Shown: piece by piece, positions 46,595-55,224 of the stretch
Numbering within the stretch: the stretch's first letter is position 1
How the letters are laid out: each line of letters opens with the position of its first letter
Origin: an uncultured Clostridia bacterium
Lineage (GTDB): Bacteria > Bacillota > Clostridia > Christensenellales > UBA3700
Reading direction: 5' to 3'
DNA length: 64,000 nt
Assembly (NCBI GenBank): GCA_948471525.1
Contig: CAOKSY010000002.1
Location: 1 to 64,000 of the forward strand
Made by a program: the position numbers and the translations under genes
The notes under the pieces: generated by a model
What the model saw: only the letters and a program-made list of their open reading frames with translations
The model's database searches: none
Told to the model about the DNA's origin: nothing

Positions 46595-47485
46595 TTATTT
46601 TTTTGAAGACTTGACAGGTTCTTTATCTTGCGGCAAGTCGTTTTTGACGTGGACGTCGAGTTGGGGATAGGGGATGCTGATTCCGTTTTCGTCAAAAGCC
46701 TTTTTTACCGCCTCGAGCATATACCAGTGCGCCGCCCAGAAATCATCCGTCTTTGTATGGTATCTTGCAAGAATATCTATCGAACTTGCGGAATGCGATT
46801 GGATATTTATAAGCGGCTCGGGATCTTTGAGGATAAGTTCGTTGTTATCCATACATTCTTTGATGATCTGCTTAGCCTTCTCAAAGTCGCAGTCGTAAGA
46901 TATTCCGAAAGTCAGATCGTTTCTTCTCGTATCCTTTGCGCTGTAGTTTGTGACGACGCTGTTGCCTGCTACGCCGTTGGGGATAACGATCACTTGATTG
47001 CTGCCCGTTCTGATATAGGTATAGAAGAGTTTTATGTCTTCGACAGTGCCGCTGTTGCCGTTGCATTCTATAAAGTCGCCGATCTTATAGGGACGCATTA
47101 CGATTATTATTACGCCGCCTGCAAAGTTTGACAGAGATCCTTGCAAAGCAAGACCGACGGTCAAGCCGACAGAGGTTATCGCTGCTGCGATAGAGGAAGT
47201 TTCTATTCCGAGATACGCCAATACGCATGCAAATCCGATAAATATCAGAATGCGTCTGAGCCAAGGTATAGAGACTTTTCTCAACGTCATATCGACGTTT
47301 TTCTTTTGCAACTTTTTGTCTATTCTTTTGCAAATAGATTTGATAACGGCGCAGTAAATTGCAAAAACAATAAGAGCGATGACGATTTTGAGCCCTTCGT
47401 TCACGAGCCAACTGCATACGTTTGTAATAATTTTGGATAGAGCGCTGACTTCGTCTGCGGCGTCCGCGGACAATAGATTGATCAT
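46595..47485 (-). CDS. Small-conductance mechanosensitive channel (MscS family)
   Basis: 296 residues from the ATG at 47485, which follows GGAGGAAAATTT on the minus strand; a frame opening at 47515 overlaps that site. About three membrane helices; the pore-lining third helix is Gly/Ala-rich (VGLTVGLALQGSLSNFAGG), followed by the beta domain (IGDFIECNGNSGTVEDI) and the C-terminal cage region. It opens under membrane tension to release solutes. Confidence 0.94.
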   Translation of the reverse strand: MINLLSADAADEVSALSKIITNVCSWLVNEGLKIVIALIVFAIYCAVIKSICKRIDKKLQKKNVDMTLRKVSIPWLRRILIFIGFACVLAYLGIETSSIAAAITSVGLTVGLALQGSLSNFAGGVIIIVMRPYKIGDFIECNGNSGTVEDIKLFYTYIRTGSNQVIVIPNGVAGNSVVTNYSAKDTRRNDLTFGISYDCDFEKAKQIIKECMDNNELILKDPEPLINIQSHSASSIDILARYHTKTDDFWAAHWYMLEAVKKAFDENGISIPYPQLDVHVKNDLPQDKEPVKSSKK

Positions 47486-47669
47486 AAATTTTCCTCCGAA
47501 TTTTATTTTTATCATTATAACAAGAACTTGTCCGAATAGGCAAACGATAACGGCGAACTTATTTGAGAAATAAATAAAACGACGCGTGATTTTATCAAAC
47601 TATGTTGATAAAACTCGATAATAGTGATATATTTATTTTATCGACAGAAGATAGAAGGGCTAAAATATT

Positions 47670-48377
47670 ATGAATAGGATAATCGAATCGATATTCGAAC
47701 ATAAAAAAGTACTGTTTAACAAACTGCTACCTTACGGTTTTATTGAGTCGCAAGGAGTTTTTGTATACAACCGTCTTATTTCTGACGGACAAATGGATAT
47801 GACAGTACGCATAGACAGAGAAGGAAAGGTCTCGACGCAAGTATACGATAAGGAAGCTGAATGCGAATACACCTTGTTTTTGGCAGAAGAAGCGTTTGGA
47901 TCGTTTGTCGGAAAGATCAGGGAAGAATATCAATGCGTATTATCCGACATTGCCGAAAAATGTTTTGACAGACAGGTATTCAAGAAGCCGCTATCTCTTA
48001 AGATTATAGAGTATATTAGAGAAAAATACGGAGACGAGTTGGAATTTTTGTGGGATAGTTATCCTACGGGCGCTATATTGAGAAGAAAAGACAACCGGAA
48101 GTGGTACGCGGTTTTTATGACGGTAAAGGCAGGAAAACTCGGGTTGGATAGCGATGATCTAATAGAAGTAATGAATTTGAGAGTCGAAAGTGAGAATCTT
48201 GAGAATATATTGGACGGGATGCGGTATTTTAGGGCTTATCATATGAATAAAAACAACTGGATATCGATCAATATGGACGCGTCGGCAAATGATTTTAATG
48301 AGTTATGCACTTTAGTCGACAGAAGTTATGAATTGGCGCTAGGGCGAAAAAAACTAAAAAATAATTTAGCAAATTAA
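47670..48377 (+). CDS. MmcQ/YjbR-family protein
   Basis: 235 residues. The C-terminal half (about 130-230) matches the YjbR double-wing fold: YPTGAILRRKDNRKWYAVFM, then an HMNKNNWISINMD segment. The N-terminal half (about 1-110) carries a separate domain seen in the longer members. A DNA-binding role has been proposed for the family but is unproven. It is followed after 11 bases by a GNAT acetyltransferase. Confidence 0.75.
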   Translation: MNRIIESIFEHKKVLFNKLLPYGFIESQGVFVYNRLISDGQMDMTVRIDREGKVSTQVYDKEAECEYTLFLAEEAFGSFVGKIREEYQCVLSDIAEKCFDRQVFKKPLSLKIIEYIREKYGDELEFLWDSYPTGAILRRKDNRKWYAVFMTVKAGKLGLDSDDLIEVMNLRVESENLENILDGMRYFRAYHMNKNNWISINMDASANDFNELCTLVDRSYELALGRKKLKNNLAN

Positions 48378-48388
48378 TAGATAAGATT

Positions 48389-48865
48389 ATGAAACAATGT
48401 GCGAGTATAAGATTAGAGAGGGCAGGTAAAGCAGACGCTCATAAATTGTGGAGTATGCAACGCGTTGCTTTTGCCGAGATGCTTAGGGGATATAACGATC
48501 TTTACACGTCGCCGGCTGCGGAGCTGCTTGCAAAAACAGAGGAAAGGATTGCGCAGTCTTTTTCGTACTATTACTATATTATTGTCGGAGATGACGCCGT
48601 CGGAGCAATACGCGTCGTAGATAAAAAATCAGATGAGAAAAAGAGAATATCTCCGCTTTTTATTATGCCTAAATTCAGAAGACGAGGCTATGCGTCGCTC
48701 GCAATCAAAGAAGTTGAAAGGATCCATGGCGATACGGGATGGGAATTGGATACGGTACTAGAAGAAAAAGGCAATATACGTCTGTATGAAAAGTGCGGAT
48801 ATAAGATGACGGATAGAAAAAAATGCGTGAATAAAGATATGACGTTGGTGTTTTTAGAAAAGTAA
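48389..48865 (+). CDS. GNAT-family N-acetyltransferase
   Basis: 158 residues. The acetyl-CoA site is visible as FIMPKFRRRGYASLAI (the R/QxxGxG/A pattern), followed by the YEKCGYK strand. The acceptor is unknown. No clear Shine-Dalgarno precedes the ATG; the 11-base gap to the YjbR gene suggests coupling. It ends 9 bases before the end of a convergent lipase-like gene. Confidence 0.85.
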   Translation: MKQCASIRLERAGKADAHKLWSMQRVAFAEMLRGYNDLYTSPAAELLAKTEERIAQSFSYYYYIIVGDDAVGAIRVVDKKSDEKKRISPLFIMPKFRRRGYASLAIKEVERIHGDTGWELDTVLEEKGNIRLYEKCGYKMTDRKKCVNKDMTLVFLEK

Positions 48866-48874
48866 CGTTCCAGT

Positions 48875-49654
48875 TCAAAAGCCCATTTCGCTCAGTTCCT
48901 TGCAAAGATTCAGATAAAAATTATAAATCTTTTGTTTTTTCTTTTTGCTTGCGGCAAATCCTACGATTTCGGAGTGGGATATAGATCCGTCGATACAGTC
49001 TCCTCTATAAACTCCGAATTTGGAAGAATCGGACGTTACAAGTCCGTCGGAGGGATTTTTATCGTAATGCTTGGAAATGATCAGCGGTATTCCCATCAAG
49101 ATATCGTCGCGGCTTTTTTTGAGCGTAGACGAATAGCTTTGGCAATAGATCGTCGACGATAATTGAATGTTTTCATATTGATCTTCGGATATAGATCTTA
49201 ATTGTTTACAGACTTGTAATGCGTCAGGTTTTTTATCGCCGAAAAATCTGTAAGTGAGATTTATCCAAAACGCAACAAACGATATCAGATGTTTTGGCAG
49301 GCTAAGTATTTTATCGGCGATCTTAGATCCTCTGTGAGGAGTGCATAGGGTAGTCAGCGAAGCGACGCGGGTTTCCATATCCATATTTTCTATCATATAC
49401 TTGCTGTCGAGTCCGCCTTTTGAGTGCGCTATAATATTGATTTTATCGGTTTTTTCTATTTTCAGTATTTGTTCTATGTGGGATTTGAGTTGAGAAGCGT
49501 TATTCTCCAAAGTGCCGAAGCCGTCGATTTTTGCAGTATAAACTTTATATCCGGCAAGTCTGAGTTCTTTTTCTATCTTGCCGAACGCTCTGAAAAACTT
49601 GTAATCTTTTATCACGATTCCGTGTACTAAAATGAATGGATAACGGCTTTCCAT
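48875..49654 (-). CDS. Lipase/esterase-like alpha/beta hydrolase
   Basis: 259 residues. Starts with the FILVHGIV oxyanion segment; nucleophile S78 in IIAHSKGGLDS; a TPHRGS segment as in triacylglycerol-lipase-like proteins; likely His in GSISHSEIVG. No signal peptide is seen, so it appears cytoplasmic. Substrate unknown. The start precedes a 150-base AT-rich gap leading to the tRNA terminator. Confidence 0.82.
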   Translation of the reverse strand: MESRYPFILVHGIVIKDYKFFRAFGKIEKELRLAGYKVYTAKIDGFGTLENNASQLKSHIEQILKIEKTDKINIIAHSKGGLDSKYMIENMDMETRVASLTTLCTPHRGSKIADKILSLPKHLISFVAFWINLTYRFFGDKKPDALQVCKQLRSISEDQYENIQLSSTIYCQSYSSTLKKSRDDILMGIPLIISKHYDKNPSDGLVTSDSSKFGVYRGDCIDGSISHSEIVGFAASKKKKQKIYNFYLNLCKELSEMGF

Positions 49655-49749
49655 AGATAAATTATATTATATATAAAAGGGCATATCAACTTGTTGGTAT
49701 AGATTTATAAGTTGATATAATTTTATGAGTAGCGAGCTTTATATAAAAT

Positions 49750-49778
49750 AATAGCCCTGTCTTTTCGACAAGGCTATT
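49750..49778 (-). terminator. Terminator of tRNA-Leu
   Basis: On the minus strand AATAGCCTTGTC pairs with GACAGGGCTATT around a GAAAA loop, followed by ATTTTAT. It lies about 30 bases after the tRNA end. Confidence 0.75.
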
Positions 49779-49806
49779 GTTTTAGAGGTTCAATCTCTAT
49801 AGTTGC

Positions 49807-49889
49807 TGGTGCGGTTATCGGGACTTGAACCCGAATGGTCTCCCATACGCCCCTCAAACGTACGCGTCTGCCTATTCCGCCATAACCGC
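49807..49889 (-). tRNA. tRNA-Leu(GAG)
   Basis: 83 bases including an encoded CCA. Acceptor GCGGTTA pairs with TAACCGC; discriminator A. Anticodon stem TACGT/GCGTA (last pair T-G) encloses loop TTGAGGG, giving anticodon GAG. The T arm contains GGTTCAAGTCC. A short type II variable arm fits leucine. It reads CUC and CUU codons. Confidence 0.92.
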
Positions 49890-49904
49890 ATATTTGCATA
49901 GATA

Positions 49905-49933
49905 ATATTATATTAAAAGTTGGGAGTTGTCAA
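49905..49933 (-). promoter_or_regulatory. Promoter of tRNA-Leu
   Basis: On the minus strand TTGACA (49933-49928), 17-base spacer, TAATAT (49910-49905), about 15 bases before the mature tRNA. Confidence 0.75.
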
Positions 49934-50147
49934 ATGTTTTTGAATAATTTATTTATTTTTCATATAGGATATATATTTTTTTATTATATGTATGAATTTA
50001 TTCAAAAAAATAGATAGTCTTATATATAAATAAAATATTTATCAGTATTTGCATAAATCCTTATAGTTATTTGAGTAGGAACGGTTTGCGGATTTAGTCA
50101 ATTTGAGAATTATATAAAATTTTTTGAAAATTTATTGTAAAAAACTA

Positions 50148-50179
50148 TTGACAAGCAATACTATGTAATGTATAGTATT
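50148..50179 (+). promoter_or_regulatory. padR promoter with likely autoregulatory operator
   Basis: TTGACA (50148-50153), 17-base spacer, TATAGT (50171-50176). The inverted repeat AATACTA (50157-50163) / TAGTATT (50173-50179) fills the spacer and -10, and TATGTAAT occurs twice nearby as a direct repeat. PadR proteins commonly bind such sites in their own promoters. Confidence 0.65.
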
Positions 50180-50206
50180 ATGTAATAAAGGGTATTGAGG
50201 TAAGCA

Positions 50207-50509
50207 ATGGATTCGCAACTCAAAAAAGGACTTCTCGAGGGCTGTGTTCTGGCAGCGATAAGAGACGAAGAGTCGTACGGCTACAAGATAATAGGGCAGT
50301 TGTCTTCCTATATCGAAATTTCCGAGTCGACTTTGTATCCTATTTTGAAAAGACTCGAAGCTTCCAAGCTGGTAAGTACCCGCAACAGGCTCTATGGAGG
50401 ACGTCTCAGAAAGTATTATAAAATCACAGAAAAGGGAAAGGTAAGACTTAGAGAGTTTTGTCACGACATGGATCAAATGATGGAGATATACCGTTTCTTA
50501 AGGAGATAG
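50207..50509 (+). CDS. PadR-family transcriptional regulator
   Basis: 100 residues, the short PadR form. Winged helix: KGLLEGCVLAAIRDEESYGYKI, then SESTLYPILKRLE as the recognition region and the GGRLRKYYKITEKGK wing. It likely represses its own operon, including the envelope proteins DUF1700 and DUF4097 downstream. Start after TTGAGGT. Confidence 0.92.
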   Translation: MDSQLKKGLLEGCVLAAIRDEESYGYKIIGQLSSYIEISESTLYPILKRLEASKLVSTRNRLYGGRLRKYYKITEKGKVRLREFCHDMDQMMEIYRFLRR

Positions 50510-50516
50510 GATATAG

Positions 50517-51125
50517 ATGAGAAAGAAAAAATGGATGAAACAATTCAATAGCGCATTGAAAAGCGAAGGCATGTGCAAAGACGACATCAAAGCCGTCATG
50601 TCATATTACAGCGAAATGTATATGGACAAGCGCGATGACGGTCTCAGCGAAAGAGAAGCTATCGCTGAATTCGGAGATCCGAGAGACGTCGCTTACAAGT
50701 TGAGAGAGGAAGAAGACCGTCTCGGCAGGAGAACGGAATTCGTACAGCGTCCGAGCAAACATGCCGAAGACGTCGAGGAGATTTTTTCCGGCAGAAGACG
50801 CAGAAAGACAAGACGCCGTCGCCGTAATATACTGTTGACGTTGTTGTTATTGCCCGTGACGCTAATATTGGGCGCAATAGGACTGGCGATCTGGCTTTCG
50901 ATAGTTTTGTCAGGCGTTGCAGTCTCTATCGCGGCCTTGGCGGTGATAGTCGCGGCTTTCCCCTTTATTACCGAAAACATTGGATTATTTATGATGCTTT
51001 TGGGCGGTGGAATAGTCTTGGCAGTGATCGGTAATTTTATATGCAGTTTGGGCGGATTCTTGGCTAAACTTTGGGGAAGATTTCTCGCTTGGGGATTTTG
51101 CGGCAGAAGAGGAGGCAGAAGATGA
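50517..51125 (+). CDS. DUF1700 (HAAS-domain) membrane protein
   Basis: 202 residues. The N-terminal HAAS domain (about 1-65; MKQFNSALKS, DDIKAVMSYYSEMY and EREAIAEFGDP) is followed by a very basic stretch of Arg and Lys and three to four hydrophobic segments (about 100-190). Usually paired with a PadR regulator and a DUF4097 protein; thought to be an envelope sensor. It starts 7 bases after padR and its stop overlaps the next ATG (ATGA). Confidence 0.88.
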   Translation: MRKKKWMKQFNSALKSEGMCKDDIKAVMSYYSEMYMDKRDDGLSEREAIAEFGDPRDVAYKLREEEDRLGRRTEFVQRPSKHAEDVEEIFSGRRRRKTRRRRRNILLTLLLLPVTLILGAIGLAIWLSIVLSGVAVSIAALAVIVAAFPFITENIGLFMMLLGGGIVLAVIGNFICSLGGFLAKLWGRFLAWGFCGRRGGRR

Positions 51126-52075
51126 AAAAGTATATTGCGTTACTTTTGGTAGTTTTGGTTTTCGGAACAATGTTGGGAGGAGTCGGTTATTTTCTGTACA
51201 GGAAAAGCGACAACAAACTCTTCTCAAAAGAGATAGCTTACACTGAGCAAGCTTACGAGTGCGATGAAGAAATATCAGAGGTCAAAATCAATTTGCAGGG
51301 AAGACATAATCTCAAAATCGAAGAAGGCGAGGGATATGGGATCAAGTATTTTGTGAGCGAATTCAACAGCGCAGAAGTCAAGGTTCAAGAAGGAGTATTG
51401 ATATTTGACGAGGAGACTGCTGACATCAAGGGCGTAAAAATGCTTTTTTATAAGTATGAGCCTACCGACGTGGTATTGACAATACCTGCAGGCGCAACAC
51501 CCAGATTGAATATTACCAGTATGGGAACGCTGGATATAACAGAGCAGGTTTGGAAGGTTGAGGTACTTAATTTCAGAGCATACGGATTGATAAATATCGA
51601 CGCCGAAATTATAAGTAGCGGAAGTGTTTCGTTTGATTTTAACGGTATAGTCAATATGAACGTCAACAGTAATTCTGAAAGATTTGAAGTTCATAACAAC
51701 GGCATAACAAATATCAACGGTAATATAGTTGCCGAAGATGAAGTCGTGCTCCATGTCAACGGAATATTGAATATGTACGCGTCTGTGGACAGTGCGACGT
51801 CGGTATTCGATTGCAACGGTACGGGAGACGTCAAGTTGTCGGGCAGCAGCAATACCGTATCTTATTTTATCAACGGAAGAGCTATAGTCGATGCGCAAGA
51901 TTACTCTGTAGAGACTGTAAAAATTATGATGAACGGAAAAGGTAATCTCAATTTGGCGGCAAGTAAAGACATAATTGTTGACGGCGACGGAACTTGCGAT
52001 ATAATAAATAAATGTATCGCTACGATAAATCATAATTCTTTTAACGGTATTTTTTCATACAGTCAAAATAATTGA
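51122..52075 (+). CDS. DUF4097/DUF2807-like secreted or membrane-anchored beta-helix protein
   Basis: 317 residues from the ATG at 51122, which overlaps the DUF1700 stop and follows GGAGGCAGAAG. One N-terminal membrane helix (about 4-25) is followed by a repetitive beta-strand region in which Asn-Gly and Asp-rich turns recur about every 18-22 residues (NGIVNMN, NNGITNING, NGILNMY, NGTGDVKL, NGKGNLNL). Such repeats fit a right-handed beta solenoid. Function unknown. Third gene of the padR operon. Confidence 0.8.
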   Translation: MKKYIALLLVVLVFGTMLGGVGYFLYRKSDNKLFSKEIAYTEQAYECDEEISEVKINLQGRHNLKIEEGEGYGIKYFVSEFNSAEVKVQEGVLIFDEETADIKGVKMLFYKYEPTDVVLTIPAGATPRLNITSMGTLDITEQVWKVEVLNFRAYGLINIDAEIISSGSVSFDFNGIVNMNVNSNSERFEVHNNGITNINGNIVAEDEVVLHVNGILNMYASVDSATSVFDCNGTGDVKLSGSSNTVSYFINGRAIVDAQDYSVETVKIMMNGKGNLNLAASKDIIVDGDGTCDIINKCIATINHNSFNGIFSYSQNN

Positions 52076-52103
52076 TAACAATCCTCAAATACATACCATA
52101 AGG

Positions 52104-52132
52104 TGCGGCGTTTTGCTAAAGCAGACGCCGCA
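52104..52132 (+). terminator. Hairpin ending the padR operon
   Basis: TGCGGCG (52104-52110) pairs with CGCCGCA (52126-52132); outer bases can extend it. No clear T-run follows, so termination may be partial. Confidence 0.5.
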
Positions 52133-52139
52133 TCTTGCA

Positions 52140-52168
52140 TTGACTTTGGTTATTGAATATGCTAATAT
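52140..52168 (+). promoter_or_regulatory. Promoter of the MacB-like ABC exporter
   Basis: TTGACT (52140-52145), 17-base spacer, TAATAT (52163-52168). Confidence 0.6.
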
Positions 52169-52191
52169 ATAAATAAAGCGAGGGGAATATT

Positions 52192-55074
52192 ATGATAAAG
52201 ATCGCAAATCTAGAAAAAGAGTTTATTTCGCGCTCAAAAGAGCAAGTTCGCGCTTTGGACGGGATATCTCTTGAATTGCCTGAAAGAGGTCTTATATTCG
52301 TATTGGGTGAAAGCGGATCGGGTAAGAGTACGCTGCTGAATATTTTGGGCGGAATAGAGCGCGCCGACGGCGGAAGCGTATTGGTAGACGGTAAAGAAAT
52401 CATCGGGTGCAACGATCGCGATCTGGATATATATCGAAATAAAGACGTGGGATTTGTTTTTCAAGAATTCAATTTGCTTCAAAATTTTAACGTGGGGGAT
52501 AACGTCAAACTTGCTTGCGACCTTCAAAGCGGCAAGGATAACGATAAAGCTGTCGAAGACGCTTTGTCTGCCGTAAGTATGGGCGGATACTCAAAGCGCA
52601 GAGTAAGTGAACTGTCCGGCGGTCAAAAACAGAGAGTAGCGATAGCCAGGGCAATAGTAAAAAAGCCTAGGATAATTCTTGCGGACGAACCTACGGGGTC
52701 GTTGGATATGAAGATAGGTAGATCGATATTGGAATTACTCAAGTCTATCTCTCAGGACAGCCTGGTATTGGCGGTGTCTCACGACGAGACGTTTGCTCGA
52801 GAATACGGCGACGTTATCATCAGATTGGAACAGGGGAAAATCATAGAAGCCGTCGTAAAGAACGAAGACGTTTATTCCAAAACAAATGACGCTCAACAGA
52901 ATAACTCCGAGAAAGCAGTAAAGGTAAATAAGTACAGTCTCTCTTCGAAGACTACCGCCAAAATGGCTTTGTTTAATCTCGGCACTAAAAAATTTCGGTT
53001 GGCAATGACTATAATTATGTGCGTCATGTGTTTGGCTGCGTTCGGGATAGCCGACGCAGTAGCGTCATGGGATCCTGTCAATGCAGGCATGAAGGTGTTG
53101 GAAGCGTCAGGCGATCACATACTCACTGTCCGAAATGACGGCGAAGGCGATCTTAAGGGCGCGGAATTATACGATTATTTAATTTATATGAAAGAGCGTA
53201 CATTGATACCGATCAATGAATTGATAATGCCTGATGACAATAATAATTTTTCATACGGGTATTATCCTAGATATTTAGAAGGTTTCAGCGAGATCGATCA
53301 GCAGACGGTCGATAACCTGGGCTATGAATTGACGGTGGGCAGGCTGCCTATTGAATTCGGCGAAACTGCAATAACGCTACATACTTATCGATCTTTTAAG
53401 GCAGGTAAGTATAAGTCCGATACCATTGATATAGATGGGAAAGACATGAATGCCGACGACGGAGAAAACGGTATATTGGGAAAAAGTATATCGGTAAATT
53501 GGGGTAATGGAAGTTTGAGTTTGAAGATCGTAGGTATAGTAGACACGAAGTTCAATTACGAAGGGCACAGCAAATACGATCCTCAATCGGAAAATTATAT
53601 AAGTTATGAATTAGGTTGGTCGGATGAAAGATACTCCGGTCACGGCGTTTTGTTTGTATCAGACGGCTACGTCTCAGAGATAGATTCGCTTTTGAGAAAA
53701 AGCGACTATGAATACGGCGTGCCTACCGGCGGCAGATATGAGTATGCAAATACAATCGTAGCCGAAGTTCAGTCGGCGCAAAGGTCTTATTATTCTTCGA
53801 CTCTTGAAGAACTGAGTTCAAGCGGAGCAGAGATAATTTGGTTTGGAGAAGAAAAACGGGAGTTGGAAGATAATGAGGTAATCATTTCTTATCTGACTAT
53901 TGAGAAATTGTTCAAATATATTAAATATTTATCGGAATCGGATATATTGAAATTTCCCGAGCCGATCACAGTCGAGTATATAGATTTGAAAGACGATAAA
54001 ATAGTTAAGACAAACAGAACGTACGAATATATGAGCGGAGCTTATCTGGATGACTACGCCAAGTCGAGAATATATGCTTACGCAAAGGACCATCTTGCAG
54101 ATTATCAGGGAGTAGAGAATTTTGAAAGTTTGTGTAGTCGATATCCCGAATCGGAAAGAGAAATGATGCTTGCATATTGGTTGCAATCGGTACGCATAGT
54201 TGACGACCGCTATATAATGGCAATAAACGGCGGATACGTTCCCTACGGAGATCACGTAAGCGGTTTGGAATTGAGCGCAAAAGCGAAGCTTGAATTATTG
54301 AAAGGTACAGATCTGATAAATATGGTAAGGGATGTGAATGTTGAATATATGTTCAAAGGGAGCATAAAAGGAAGTATTGTCGGAGTGTATATTCCTACCG
54401 ATCACAATAAGCTCGATTCAATAGCAGTAAACGGAACGACCGAGATAGTAGAAAACAGATCGGTTATCGTCAATACGTATATAAATAAAAATGACTTGCA
54501 AAATATACAATCGCAAAAAATATGCGTCACAAAAGGAACTAAACTTATTGACGGAAAGGACAATGATTTGATGCGGATATTGGAGATTTATTTGCCTGAT
54601 TGGGGACAAATAGGCGTCAGCAACAGAGGATTGACGTCAGTTGGCACCGCTATTTCGGATATGAATATTATAAAGCAAATCTGCATGTGGGCGGCGTTGA
54701 TATTAGGTATTATTTCCGCATTGATGTTTGCAAATTATCTGGTGGGATCGATAATGGCGCGGAAGCGCGAGATAGGAATACTAAGGGCGATCGGCGCAAC
54801 CGCTTCCGATGTGTTTATGATAAGTCTGTGCGAGGCGGCTATCATATTTGCGATCAACTTCGTATTATCCGTCATATTCGGAGGGGTAATGAGTCTTTTG
54901 ATCAATATTGGCATAAGGAGTTTAAAGTTTGATCTCGATATAAATATGATCATGTACGGGTTTAGACAGATAGCATTGATGTTTGCCGTTTCGGCTGTTG
55001 TCACTTTGGTTGTAAGTTTGATAGGCAGTTATTCTGTATCTAAGCGTCGTCCGAGTTATAATCTAAAACAGTAG
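52192..55074 (+). CDS. MacB-like ABC transporter, ATPase fused to FtsX permease
   Basis: 960 residues. ATPase (about 1-225) with Walker A GESGSGKS, LSGGQKQR, Walker B LADEPTG and H-loop VSHDE. A first helix (about 260-285), a large extracytoplasmic domain (about 290-820) and the last three helices (about 835-950; MARKREIGILRAIGAT is the FtsX coupling loop) follow. Architecture: mechanotransmission-type exporter working with antimicrobial peptides or lipoproteins. The neighbouring padR cassette may share its regulation. AGGGG precedes the ATG. Confidence 0.92.
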   Translation: MIKIANLEKEFISRSKEQVRALDGISLELPERGLIFVLGESGSGKSTLLNILGGIERADGGSVLVDGKEIIGCNDRDLDIYRNKDVGFVFQEFNLLQNFNVGDNVKLACDLQSGKDNDKAVEDALSAVSMGGYSKRRVSELSGGQKQRVAIARAIVKKPRIILADEPTGSLDMKIGRSILELLKSISQDSLVLAVSHDETFAREYGDVIIRLEQGKIIEAVVKNEDVYSKTNDAQQNNSEKAVKVNKYSLSSKTTAKMALFNLGTKKFRLAMTIIMCVMCLAAFGIADAVASWDPVNAGMKVLEASGDHILTVRNDGEGDLKGAELYDYLIYMKERTLIPINELIMPDDNNNFSYGYYPRYLEGFSEIDQQTVDNLGYELTVGRLPIEFGETAITLHTYRSFKAGKYKSDTIDIDGKDMNADDGENGILGKSISVNWGNGSLSLKIVGIVDTKFNYEGHSKYDPQSENYISYELGWSDERYSGHGVLFVSDGYVSEIDSLLRKSDYEYGVPTGGRYEYANTIVAEVQSAQRSYYSSTLEELSSSGAEIIWFGEEKRELEDNEVIISYLTIEKLFKYIKYLSESDILKFPEPITVEYIDLKDDKIVKTNRTYEYMSGAYLDDYAKSRIYAYAKDHLADYQGVENFESLCSRYPESEREMMLAYWLQSVRIVDDRYIMAINGGYVPYGDHVSGLELSAKAKLELLKGTDLINMVRDVNVEYMFKGSIKGSIVGVYIPTDHNKLDSIAVNGTTEIVENRSVIVNTYINKNDLQNIQSQKICVTKGTKLIDGKDNDLMRILEIYLPDWGQIGVSNRGLTSVGTAISDMNIIKQICMWAALILGIISALMFANYLVGSIMARKREIGILRAIGATASDVFMISLCEAAIIFAINFVLSVIFGGVMSLLINIGIRSLKFDLDINMIMYGFRQIALMFAVSAVVTLVVSLIGSYSVSKRRPSYNLKQ

Positions 55075-55165
55075 CCATCTATATATAGTTATATCATTTC
55101 CATTTTATCAAGACGGCAGTTTTATACAATGATATAACAATTATAATATTTTATTTATATAAATG

Positions 55166-55203
55166 AAAAAAAAGTCCCGACAGATATAACGTCTGGCGGG
55201 ACT
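55166..55203 (-). terminator. Terminator of the aminopeptidase gene
   Basis: On the minus strand AGTCCCGCCAGA pairs with TCTG-T-CGGGACT, followed by eight T. Confidence 0.8.
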
Positions 55204-55224
55204 GAAATATTTAGCCGTAGATAG

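Larger units (their letters stand above)
49655..50206. other. 552-base gene-poor stretch around tRNA-Leu
   Basis: AT-rich. It holds the tRNA-Leu gene with its promoter and terminator (all minus strand) and, at the right end, the promoter and operator of padR. Between about 49935 and 50145 I see only AT-rich sequence with no supported gene. Confidence 0.7.

Noticed and set aside
49935..50145. Small gene or RNA in the AT-rich stretch before padR
   Set aside because: No open frame with a ribosome site and no stable hairpin; AT content alone gives the apparent signals.
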